Virus record (IMG/VR): IMGVR_UViG_3300037882_001770
Coordinates: 248,001-312,000 of that record
Source: a virus
DNA: 64,000 nucleotides
Reading direction: 5' to 3' (one strand)
In this document: in pieces, positions 57,425-64,000 of the stretch
Layout of the letters: each line of letters begins with the position of its first letter
Position numbering within the stretch: position 1 is the first letter of the stretch
Notes under the pieces: model-generated
Told to the model about the DNA's origin: nothing
What the model saw: the letters and a program-made list of their open reading frames with translations, nothing else
Database searches by the model: none
Made by a program: the position numbers and the translations under genes

Positions 57425-58609
57425 ATGTACACCGTCGAACAAAATGACAAGCTGGGTTTTTATCAATTTGGAGATAAGAAATTCCACAACAAAGTAACTG
57501 CGTTAATTGAAGGAACCAAAGCCAACCAATTTCCAGAATGGAATTTCAACAAACAAGTATTTGATCAAACCAATTGGACTGTAGAACCCCCAGCAGGACT
57601 GCAAGAGTTGTATAGACTGCGGGCACTACAGTTGCGCGAACAGTACGACTATATTAGACTAGAGTGCAGTGGTGGCGGGGATTCGGCCACTGTGGCCTAC
57701 AGTTTTATCAACAACGGAATACACCTGGACGAAGTGATCTTTAGATATCCCAAAACTGGTGAAAAGAATGCCACTGATGATCCGTTCAATACCAAACCCG
57801 AAAATACCCTCAGTGAATTTCGCTTTGCAGCCAAGCCCCTGTTGCAGTGGATTGCAGACCATAGTCCTGCTACCAAAATTGTCATACACGACTACAGTGA
57901 GGACATGCTCAAAAGCCAACACGATGAATCCTGGGTGTTTAAAACTAGAGATTATTTTCAGCCCGGGCACCCATTCAAACACACAGTAGATGCCTTGGAT
58001 GATCACAAGCGTACCTTGGATCAAGGGCGCAGGGTCTGCATGCTGTGGGGTGTTGACAAGCCCAAGATCTGCATCAAAGACAAAAAATGGTATGTGTATT
58101 TTATGGACGTGCAGGCCAATGCAGCCAATCCCGACACGGCGGGCTACAGCAACATCACCAATGAATATTTCTTCTGGACTCCGGATCTGCCCGAGCTGTT
58201 GGTCAAACAAGCACACATGATCAAGAACTGGTTTGACCTCGAAAGCAACAAGCATCTACAACACTTGGTACGCTGGCCCAACTACAGCTTTACACAACGC
58301 ACAGCCTTTGAACACATTATCAAACCGTTGATTTATCCTGACTATGATCAGACCACATTTCAAACTGCCAAACCCACCAACAGCTTTTACAACGAAATGG
58401 ATCATTGGTTTTATACCAATTTTCAAGAAACACATGCGTACCGCACATGGAAAGCTGGACTCAATTTCTTGACCAGCAATATAGATCCCAAGTATTTCAA
58501 CAATGAAATGGGACGTCCTGTGGGCTTTGTGGGCTTTATCAGTCCGTTTTATTATCTGGGTGATGCACATTTTGAAGATCCCGGTACCAATTTACACTTT
58601 AAATTTTAA
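57425..58609 (+). CDS. PP-loop ATPase of unassigned function, 394 aa
   Basis: IRLECSGGGDSATVAYSFIN has the SGGxDS PP-loop that binds ATP pyrophosphate. The rest (FRFAAKPLLQWIADHSPATK; MLWGVDKPKICIKDKKWYVY) is Trp/His/Asp-rich and unlike QueC, ThiI or PAPS reductase by eye. Start at ATG 57425 has AGGAA upstream; ATG 57398 lacks one. It could adenylate a substrate for amide, nitrile or thio-group formation. It cannot be called QueC: no C-terminal zinc cysteines are visible. Confidence 0.75.
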   Translation: MYTVEQNDKLGFYQFGDKKFHNKVTALIEGTKANQFPEWNFNKQVFDQTNWTVEPPAGLQELYRLRALQLREQYDYIRLECSGGGDSATVAYSFINNGIHLDEVIFRYPKTGEKNATDDPFNTKPENTLSEFRFAAKPLLQWIADHSPATKIVIHDYSEDMLKSQHDESWVFKTRDYFQPGHPFKHTVDALDDHKRTLDQGRRVCMLWGVDKPKICIKDKKWYVYFMDVQANAANPDTAGYSNITNEYFFWTPDLPELLVKQAHMIKNWFDLESNKHLQHLVRWPNYSFTQRTAFEHIIKPLIYPDYDQTTFQTAKPTNSFYNEMDHWFYTNFQETHAYRTWKAGLNFLTSNIDPKYFNNEMGRPVGFVGFISPFYYLGDAHFEDPGTNLHFKF

Positions 58610-58611
58610 CA

Positions 58612-59910
58612 ATGGAGTTGTTGATCTTATTAACAGCTGGGTTAGTGACCGGCATACTGATTGGTTTGTTCCCGGTATTTCCTGTGTACGCTGGTGCATT
58701 TATTCTTTACTTGACCAGCGGCCTGTGGACTCCAGAACAGATGCTGTTGTTTTGGATTGTGGCCAGCATCGGCAGCCAATTTTTTGCCAGTGTTAGTGCT
58801 ATTACACTGGGCATACCAGGCGATGCCAGCAGTTTGGTCTATATAAAAGATGTTAAAAAATTATCACTGTTGGAACGCAATCAACTGCTGTGGTTGACCA
58901 GTCGTGGTAGTTTAATCAGCGGCATAATAAGTTTGGTCTTGGTCTGGGTGTTGTACTATGTGTACACCGCAACCGGTCAAACATTTTTGTTTTCCATTGA
59001 AGCCAAATTGCTATTACTGTATTCAGTTATATTTTTCTTTATTGTCACTAGCCAGCAAAAAATACTCACACTACTGTTAAGTATATTTGGTGTGTTGATT
59101 TCTCCGCAAAACAATTACAGTTTGCCCAGCGAATGGTTTCATTTTTCAACCTTGTTTCAAAATACCACATTCTTTATGCTGATATTGGCATTAATGATGA
59201 TTCCCGACATGCTGAATTATCGCACACTACAAATAGATAATAAAAATCAATATTCTACAATTCCGTCGCAGATGCCCTGGTGGTTGATATTAAAAAATTC
59301 CATACTGGGCTGTTTGGTAGGCTTGATCCCAGGCCCGGCTGCAGAGGTGGCTGCATCAGCTGCTTATTCGTCTACTAGAACAAAAAATACCAGTTTAAAA
59401 ATTGTAGCTGCCGAAACTGCCAATAATCCCGGGGTGGTCATGATGATCTTGCCGTTGTTGTTGTTGGGTCTGCCTTTTACTTCCAGCAGTTTGATAGTGA
59501 GCAATATCATGGACAGCAAAATGGTCGCGTTGCCCGAGCTGGCCAGATCAGCCAGCACAATTGTCACAGGATTTACTGTGTTTGATGTCATGATCATTAT
59601 GGCTGTCATGACCACAGTCATTTATTATGCACTGAGTATACAGTTTATTAATGTTTATACCCGACTGGTCAGTTCTGCATATGACAAATTTAAATGGGCA
59701 ATGATTGTGCTGGTGTTGGGTATGGTCGGCGCCGACATATACATACAAGAAATATCCTGGCTGGCCTATGCAACTCTGCTAATTTTTTATATTGCTGTAG
59801 GTCAGGTACTAAGGCACTTTCGCGTCAGCCCAGTGCCCATGATATTTGTGTATTTGTTAGGAGATCAGTTGATCTGGGCCACCGGCCAATTTTTAGCCAT
59901 ACACTTTTGA
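58612..59910 (+). CDS. TctA-like tripartite tricarboxylate transporter large subunit, 432 aa
   Basis: About 10-12 hydrophobic helices. The first TctA loop GIPGDASSLVYIKD and the second LIPGPAAEVAASAAYSSTRT followed by AAETANNPGV are the family's conserved sites. The protein is about 70 residues shorter than usual, and the first GLxPG motif is altered to GLFPVFP. A partner TctB is not visible in the window. It imports organic acids with a TctC-type binding protein, which is encoded next. Starts 3 bp after the PP-loop stop. Confidence 0.85.
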   Translation: MELLILLTAGLVTGILIGLFPVFPVYAGAFILYLTSGLWTPEQMLLFWIVASIGSQFFASVSAITLGIPGDASSLVYIKDVKKLSLLERNQLLWLTSRGSLISGIISLVLVWVLYYVYTATGQTFLFSIEAKLLLLYSVIFFFIVTSQQKILTLLLSIFGVLISPQNNYSLPSEWFHFSTLFQNTTFFMLILALMMIPDMLNYRTLQIDNKNQYSTIPSQMPWWLILKNSILGCLVGLIPGPAAEVAASAAYSSTRTKNTSLKIVAAETANNPGVVMMILPLLLLGLPFTSSSLIVSNIMDSKMVALPELARSASTIVTGFTVFDVMIIMAVMTTVIYYALSIQFINVYTRLVSSAYDKFKWAMIVLVLGMVGADIYIQEISWLAYATLLIFYIAVGQVLRHFRVSPVPMIFVYLLGDQLIWATGQFLAIHF

Positions 59911-59913
59911 CCG

Positions 59914-59921
59914 TATAAATA
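59914..59921 (+). promoter_or_regulatory. Late promoter (TATAAATA) for the TctC-like gene
   Basis: A perfect T4-type late box, 5 bp before the conserved GCAACGCCGGG start of the leader RNA and 146 bp before ATG 60068. Confidence 0.7.
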
Positions 59922-59926
59922 TTCCT

Positions 59927-60034
59927 GCAACGCCGGGTTCTTCCGACGTGGGATTTCAACAAGACGCTTGACATACGGATGTCTTTACTGTATTATTAAT
60001 ACAGAACGCCTGCCCTGAGTAGAGCTCTTCTACT
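59927..60034 (+). ncRNA. Three-hairpin leader RNA, copy 1
   Basis: Begins GCAACGCCGGG, then hairpin H1 GACAT/ATGTC (59970-59983), spacer TTTA, H2 CTGTATT/AATACAG (59988-60004), linker AACGCC-T-GCC, and H3 AGTAGA/TCTACT (60018-60034). Copy 2 at 60920 has the same order, linkers and loop positions but different stem bases that keep pairing. The transcript would start at or near the motif, 5-6 nt after the late box. Role unknown: mRNA stability, translation control or a ligand-sensing leader. Confidence 0.72.
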
Positions 60035-60067
60035 AGCATTAAAATTCATTAACTTAAAGGAAATTAA

Positions 60068-60898
60068 ATGAAACTTCGATTCATCGTGGCCTCTATATTG
60101 GCCGTAGCTGTATCCACCGCATCCGCTGATGTGATTGTCAACAACAGCAACAAAGCCAGTCCTGGCACAGTGGTAGCAAAAACATTTGAAACAGCAGTGG
60201 GCACCAACAAGATTGACTTCTTTCAAGCCAATACGTGTGAAGAGGCACAAGCAAAATTTCAGTCTAGTAAAAATGCAGTAATGATTTACAATGCCGACGT
60301 TGGAATTGCAGCCCTGGGCAAAGGATTAAAATGCCCACTGACAGCCAAACCAGAACAAACTGTGTTCATTGGAAAAAGCTATTTAAAAGTGTGTACCAGT
60401 GCCAAAGCGCCCAAAACACTAGAACAGGCCAAAACCATTGGCGCTGCCAGCGTTATTCTGAGCAAAGGACTTGTTGAGGACTACAACAGCAATGGATTAA
60501 ATCTCAAAGGTGTTCCCTACGGTGGCAGCGTAGGTGTATTGGGCGGACTGATCGCCGGTGACATCGATGTGGGCTTTGTGGCCAGCAGCATTGCCGATCC
60601 TGCAATCGAATCCGGACAAATCACTTGTGCATTGAGTACCGATCCGCGTCGTGCAGATTATGTGGCCAACAAGTACAAGTTAAAAGTACCGTCCATGCCC
60701 ATTGTCAAGGTATTCTACACCAACACCGACAATCCTGCATTTATTTCTGAGTTGCAAGCTGCCGTAAAGAAAGAAGAGTTTCAGGCATTTTTAGCAAAAG
60801 CCAAATACGATGATGTCAAAACTGGTAAAATTACACAAAAAGACCTTGATGCAGTGCAAAACTACATTACAGATTCGTATAACTACTACTGGAAATGA
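60068..60898 (+). CDS. TctC-like periplasmic solute-binding protein, 276 aa
   Basis: A cleavable signal (MKLRFIVASILAVAVSTASA) exports the protein. The mature part (DVIVNNSNKASPGTVVAKTF; GGSVGVLGGLIAGDIDVGFV; TNTDNPAFISELQAAV) matches the Bug/TctC binding-protein fold. It would deliver a carboxylate to the TctA-like carrier encoded just upstream. Preceded by a late promoter and the leader RNA; AAGGAA ribosome site. Confidence 0.78.
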   Translation: MKLRFIVASILAVAVSTASADVIVNNSNKASPGTVVAKTFETAVGTNKIDFFQANTCEEAQAKFQSSKNAVMIYNADVGIAALGKGLKCPLTAKPEQTVFIGKSYLKVCTSAKAPKTLEQAKTIGAASVILSKGLVEDYNSNGLNLKGVPYGGSVGVLGGLIAGDIDVGFVASSIADPAIESGQITCALSTDPRRADYVANKYKLKVPSMPIVKVFYTNTDNPAFISELQAAVKKEEFQAFLAKAKYDDVKTGKITQKDLDAVQNYITDSYNYYWK

Positions 60899-60906
60899 TC
60901 TAGGAG

Positions 60907-60913
60907 ATAAATA
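60907..60913 (+). promoter_or_regulatory. Late promoter box (ATAAATA) for the DctP-like gene
   Basis: ATAAATA (preceded by G) lies 6 bp before the GCAACGCCGGG of leader copy 2, the same geometry as at 59914. Confidence 0.65.
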
Positions 60914-60919
60914 AAACTA

Positions 60920-61020
60920 GCAACGCCGGGTCCCGACGTCGGAATTAACTGACGCTTACAGTAGATACTGTTTTACTAGTGTGATACACTAGAACGCCAG
61001 CCGTAGCAGAATTGTTCTGC
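60920..61020 (+). ncRNA. Three-hairpin leader RNA, copy 2
   Basis: GCAACGCCGGG, CCGACGTCGG palindrome, then H1 ACAGTA/TACTGT (60958-60971), TTTA, H2 CTAGTGT/ACACTAG (60976-60992), AACGCC-A-GCC, and H3 GCAGAA/TTCTGC (61006-61020). Compared with copy 1 all three stems are changed on both sides and still pair, while linkers are kept. That is the signature of a selected RNA structure. It ends 34 nt before ATG 61055. Confidence 0.72.
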
Positions 61021-61054
61021 AAGCAACAAATTAAATTAAACAGGAGTTCATTAA

Positions 61055-62011
61055 ATGAGCAAAACTACTAAAATCCGTTGGGTAATCGCACACGAGCCAT
61101 TGAGCCTTTTTGTACGTGCGGCGCATGATTTTGAAAAAGAAATCAACGCTCAACAAACAGCAGAAAAAATTGAAATTGAAGTAATGACACTGAGCGAATA
61201 CAGTGCCAAATATAACAACGGTGTTATGGTCACCAAACACGATTTGTTAGATTTGATGGAACAGGGCAAAATTGAAATGAGCCAAATGTACACCACTTGG
61301 TTGGCTGAACATTATGAAAATGATTTCTTGGCTTTTGAAATGCCTTACATTTTCAGCGATCACGAGCATGCTAGCCGTGTGTTGGAAGGCGAAGTTGGTG
61401 AAACACTATTGGCCAAACTCACAGACAACAGCAATGTACGTGGACTTGCTTACACATACTCAGGCGGTTTCCGTTGTTTGGGTGTAAACAAGCCAGTGAG
61501 CACCCTAGCTGATTTAACTGGTGAAAAACTACGTTCAAACCGTAACCCGGTGGGCCGTGCAGTGATCCGCACTATGAGTGGTGTTGAGCCATTTATTTGC
61601 GAAACTGAAGAAGCACGGGAACACGTTGCTCGTGGTGATTGCAACGGCAATGACACAGTTTACAGCCGTATCTATCCATTGAGCCAAAATGACGTAATTC
61701 AGTCAGTGGTAGACAGCAAGCACAGCTTGTTCCTGACCACAATGATCATTGGTGATCGCTTCTGGGACAGCCTCAGCTCAGAAGTACGTGCTGTGATCAA
61801 GACGGCTGCTATCCAAGCTGGTCGCAACGAAAGAACCACTACCATTGAAGATGGTCAGCAAGCTCGCGCTCGTTTATTAAGCGAAGGCAAGACAGTGTAT
61901 GAGCCTACCGCAGAAGAAACAGCGGCAATGAAAGCTCGCATGCAGGTAGTATATGATGAATTTGAAAATTCATTTAGCGACAATCTAATCAATCGTATTA
62001 AAACAGCCTAA
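61055..62011 (+). CDS. DctP-like TRAP solute-binding protein without signal peptide, 318 aa
   Basis: The mature-type start (TTKIRWVIAHEPLSLFVRAA) begins where secreted DctP proteins start after signal removal. Family traits include EIEVMTLSEYSAKYN, FLAFEMPYIFSDHEHASRVL and KPVSTLADLTGEKLRSNRNP (the TRAP signature region with Arg). No hydrophobic signal is present, so it should stay in the cytoplasm unless exported otherwise. It could sequester a metabolite or sit in the virion. No DctM/DctQ nearby. Ribosome site CAGGAG; a terminator follows. Confidence 0.85.
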   Translation: MSKTTKIRWVIAHEPLSLFVRAAHDFEKEINAQQTAEKIEIEVMTLSEYSAKYNNGVMVTKHDLLDLMEQGKIEMSQMYTTWLAEHYENDFLAFEMPYIFSDHEHASRVLEGEVGETLLAKLTDNSNVRGLAYTYSGGFRCLGVNKPVSTLADLTGEKLRSNRNPVGRAVIRTMSGVEPFICETEEAREHVARGDCNGNDTVYSRIYPLSQNDVIQSVVDSKHSLFLTTMIIGDRFWDSLSSEVRAVIKTAAIQAGRNERTTTIEDGQQARARLLSEGKTVYEPTAEETAAMKARMQVVYDEFENSFSDNLINRIKTA

Positions 62012-62030
62012 TTGGCATGAAGTATCAATA

Positions 62031-62062
62031 AAACAAGCACTGCTGGTCAGTGCTTGTTTTTT
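62031..62062 (+). terminator. Rho-independent terminator after the DctP-like gene
   Basis: AACAAGCACTG (62032-62042) pairs perfectly with CAGTGCTTGTT (62048-62058) around a 5-nt loop, followed by a T-run. Confidence 0.9.
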
Positions 62063-62092
62063 GTCATAAATTATGGCACTGCTGGTTGCGCC

Positions 62093-62100
62093 ATTAAATA
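62093..62100 (+). promoter_or_regulatory. Possible late-type box (ATTAAATA)
   Basis: ATTAAATA resembles the late core and precedes ATG 62129 by 28 bp, after the terminator. Weaker than the other boxes. Confidence 0.3.
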
Positions 62101-62128
62101 GTAATATCATCTTTATTCTTTTTCCATT

Positions 62129-63412
62129 ATGAATTCATCTAAATCTTCTACTACACGTACAGTAGCGGCCAGCACCGTCGGCACCATTTTTGAATGGTAC
62201 GACTTTGTTATTTTTGGCTTGGCCACTGTGTTGGTTTTTAATAAACTATTTTTTCCCAATATAGATCCAGCATTGGCCTTGGTAGTTTCAATGTTGGCCT
62301 ATGCTGTGGGCATTGTGGCCAGACCCTTGGGTGGCCTAATTTACGGTGCCATCGGCGATCGCTACGGGCGCCGACGCATGTTGGTGGCCACCATGCTGAT
62401 CATGGGTGCCAGTACCTTTGCTATAGGTCTGTTGCCTACCTATAGCACCATTGGCGTATGGGCTCCTATCATGCTAATTGTGCTGCGTATTGTACAGGGC
62501 ATTGGCATCGGCGGTGAATGGGGCGGAGCCAGTGTGATGATTCAAGAATCTGCACCAGATCATCAGCGTGGCTTTTATGCCAGTTTTATACAGACCGGAC
62601 TACCTGCGGGCATGCTGATGGCATCGGGTGTGTTTGCTGCGTTGACCACTGTGTTGACCGAAGCTGAATTCCTAAGCTGGGGATGGCGTATTCCATTCTT
62701 ATTGAGTGCAGTGTTGGTGCTGATAGGCACAGCAATTCGTTATCAAATTCCAGAAACTCCGGTCTTTTTAGCCATGAAAAATGTTTCTAAGTCGCCCATA
62801 CGCGATCTTTTTGTCAAGCATCCCAAGACCTTGTTAAAAGGCATCGGTCTTAAAATAACAGAAAGTGTGTGGTTCTTTATAGTCACAGGATTTATAGTAG
62901 GCTATGCTGTTACCAATTTTGCTATACCTCGTGGAGATCTTTTAAAGATAATCATGGTCAGCAATGCCATCAGTATAGTGTGGGCCCTGGCCATGGGCTA
63001 TCTGTCAGACCAGATAGGTCGCAGAGCCATTTTCTTTTTTGGTGCGGCATTTACTGTCGTAATGCCATTTCCTATCTTTTACTTGGTCAGCACCGGAGAT
63101 TTTTATCTAATTGCAGTGGCCATGATTGCGGGGCAATGCATTGGCAGTACCACTATGTTTGCTGTGTTGAGCTCGTATCTACCTGAAATATTCCCAGCTG
63201 AAGTTCGTAGCACAGGAGCCAGCTTGAGTTTTCAAATAGGAGCAGCCATAACCGGAGGCCTGGTACCGGTATTAGCGGCCTGGGCGGTGGGTGTTTGGGG
63301 CACCAATTATGCAGTGTCCTTATTGATGATGCTGTTTGGCTTGATCACATTTGTCACTGTGCTCAATACCAAAGAAACTTATCAAACATCAATGACGCAA
63401 TTAAATGATTAA
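62129..63412 (+). CDS. MFS transporter of the metabolite:H+ symporter (MHS) type, 427 aa
   Basis: About 12 helices. AASTVGTIFEWYDFVIFGL is the diagnostic MHS N-terminus (compare ProP/ShiA). IYGAIGDRYGRRRMLVATML contains the MFS GxxxDRxGRR loop, and VLRIVQGIGIGGEWGGASVM the next conserved block. The second loop is YLSDQIGRRAIFF. It would import an organic acid or betaine-type solute with protons. A phage copy extends the uptake genes upstream. It has no clear ribosome site. The stop overlaps the next gene by 8 bp. Confidence 0.93.
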   Translation: MNSSKSSTTRTVAASTVGTIFEWYDFVIFGLATVLVFNKLFFPNIDPALALVVSMLAYAVGIVARPLGGLIYGAIGDRYGRRRMLVATMLIMGASTFAIGLLPTYSTIGVWAPIMLIVLRIVQGIGIGGEWGGASVMIQESAPDHQRGFYASFIQTGLPAGMLMASGVFAALTTVLTEAEFLSWGWRIPFLLSAVLVLIGTAIRYQIPETPVFLAMKNVSKSPIRDLFVKHPKTLLKGIGLKITESVWFFIVTGFIVGYAVTNFAIPRGDLLKIIMVSNAISIVWALAMGYLSDQIGRRAIFFFGAAFTVVMPFPIFYLVSTGDFYLIAVAMIAGQCIGSTTMFAVLSSYLPEIFPAEVRSTGASLSFQIGAAITGGLVPVLAAWAVGVWGTNYAVSLLMMLFGLITFVTVLNTKETYQTSMTQLND

Positions 63413-64000
63413 TACCTTTGCAGATAAACCTGAATTCATTGGTACAGATCCTAGACAGCGTAGACCTGCCCATTGGCAATACACTGTGACCGCTGAATTA
63501 ATGACTCAGCGTCATGATGTGTTTTTTAAAAAGGCCCAGTTGGCAGGCGCCAGAGTATTGGACCTGGGATCGTGTTGTGCAGCCACTGGCGCATGGGTGT
63601 TAGATCGTGGTGCAGATCACTATACCGGAGTTGAATTACAAGAAAAATTCGTTGCCAGTGCTAGAAACAATTTACAACAGTATTATCCAGCCGATCGCTG
63701 GAGCATAGTACAAAGTGATCTAGAACAGTACATAGACCGTTGTGAACAGGAGTTTGACGTAGTGTTACTGGCCGGTGTGTTACACTGTTTGTTTGATTAT
63801 CATAAAATACTGCGCAAATTGACCAGTATTTCACAACAGATCATCATTGAATGTTTCCACCCGTATAATGGTCTTCGAGATCTTTATCCAGAACTTGACA
63901 ATGATCAGCGTTATGCATTGTGTCAGCAGTTGAGTCTGGCCCAGATAGCGGCTGAAACCGGCACCGCAGGTGAAAATGGTGGCAGTTGGGTATTTGACGG
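63405..64000 (+). CDS. SAM-dependent methyltransferase, 3' partial
   Basis: Starts at ATG 63405 inside the MFS gene end. VLDLGSCCAATGAWVLDRG is the SAM-binding motif I, YTGVELQEKFVA motif II, and FDVVLLAGVLHCLFDYHKIL motif IV region. The frame is open to the window edge after about 198 codons. Class I methyltransferase; substrate unknown (small molecule or nucleic acid). Confidence 0.82.
   Translation, partial: MINTFADKPEFIGTDPRQRRPAHWQYTVTAELMTQRHDVFFKKAQLAGARVLDLGSCCAATGAWVLDRGADHYTGVELQEKFVASARNNLQQYYPADRWSIVQSDLEQYIDRCEQEFDVVLLAGVLHCLFDYHKILRKLTSISQQIIIECFHPYNGLRDLYPELDNDQRYALCQQLSLAQIAAETGTAGENGGSWVFD

Noticed and set aside
57659-58255. 198-codon minus-strand open frame
   Set aside because: Antisense to the PP-loop ATPase with no recognisable motif; the plus-strand gene is well supported.
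57425-58609. Calling the PP-loop protein QueC to complete the preQ0 pathway
   Set aside because: No C-terminal zinc cysteine set and a length about twice that of QueC; the PP-loop alone is not enough.

Overview
The window looks like 64 kb from the interior of a large T4-type myovirus genome, probably from an aquatic phage, infecting a Gram-negative bacterium. The phage call rests on a family B DNA polymerase next to a sliding clamp, a DsbA-like small protein, a T4 RNase H-type 5' exonuclease and PhoH. Further support comes from a GH19 endolysin with an embedded Rz/Rz1 spanin pair, MazG-type and HAD nucleotide enzymes, TAAATA-type late promoters, and gene packing by ATGA or TAATG overlaps. Almost everything is on the + strand; only phoH is reversed. 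Spanins and outer-membrane-type lipoproteins imply a two-membrane host. No capsid, tail, terminase, tRNA or CRISPR locus is visible, so most of the virion module lies outside the window.

Layout. 0-4.7 kb: a 5'-truncated radical SAM protein, a HAD phosphatase, phoH (minus strand), two unknown proteins, and a kinase-nucleotidyltransferase fusion followed by a DUF2061 membrane protein. 4.8-7.7 kb: lysis and envelope cassette (GH19 endolysin, i-spanin with an o-spanin inside it, lipoprotein, holin-like protein, small secreted protein), closed by an intrinsic terminator. 7.7-10.8 kb: DnaJ-like co-chaperone and ClpA-like unfoldase. 11-27 kb: small structural-looking proteins, a nucleotidyltransferase, a glycosyltransferase, then a run of likely internal head proteins. 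Five of these begin with MR-x-x-EF-hydrophobic-x-E, closely resembling the T4 capsid targeting sequence and its protease site. They sit with a 1,545-residue multidomain protein, a Dps and a deaminase. 28-36 kb: replication block (DsbA-like, DNA polymerase, coiled-coil/methyltransferase-like protein, clamp) followed by a DpdA-like transglycosylase. 36.6-54.5 kb: nucleotide-sugar and glycan genes, interleaved with folE, queD and queE and with a large FG-GAP lipoprotein. 54.5-58.6 kb: 5' exonuclease, MazG-like protein, small proteins and a PP-loop ATPase. 58.6-64 kb: nutrient-transport genes (TctA-like, TctC-like, DctP-like, MHS-family MFS) and a truncated methyltransferase.

How the parts fit. 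FolE, QueD and QueE make 7-carboxy-7-deazaguanine from GTP, and the DpdA-like protein is the kind of enzyme that inserts a deazaguanine into DNA; a QueC is not seen here. This points to a phage that modifies its guanines against host nucleases. The targeting-sequence proteins suggest a packaged set of effectors injected with the DNA. The transport genes look like host-metabolism genes under late control: the two binding-protein genes each follow a late promoter and a matching three-hairpin leader RNA whose stems differ in sequence but keep pairing. That leader pair and the packaged protein set are the most interesting signals in the window.
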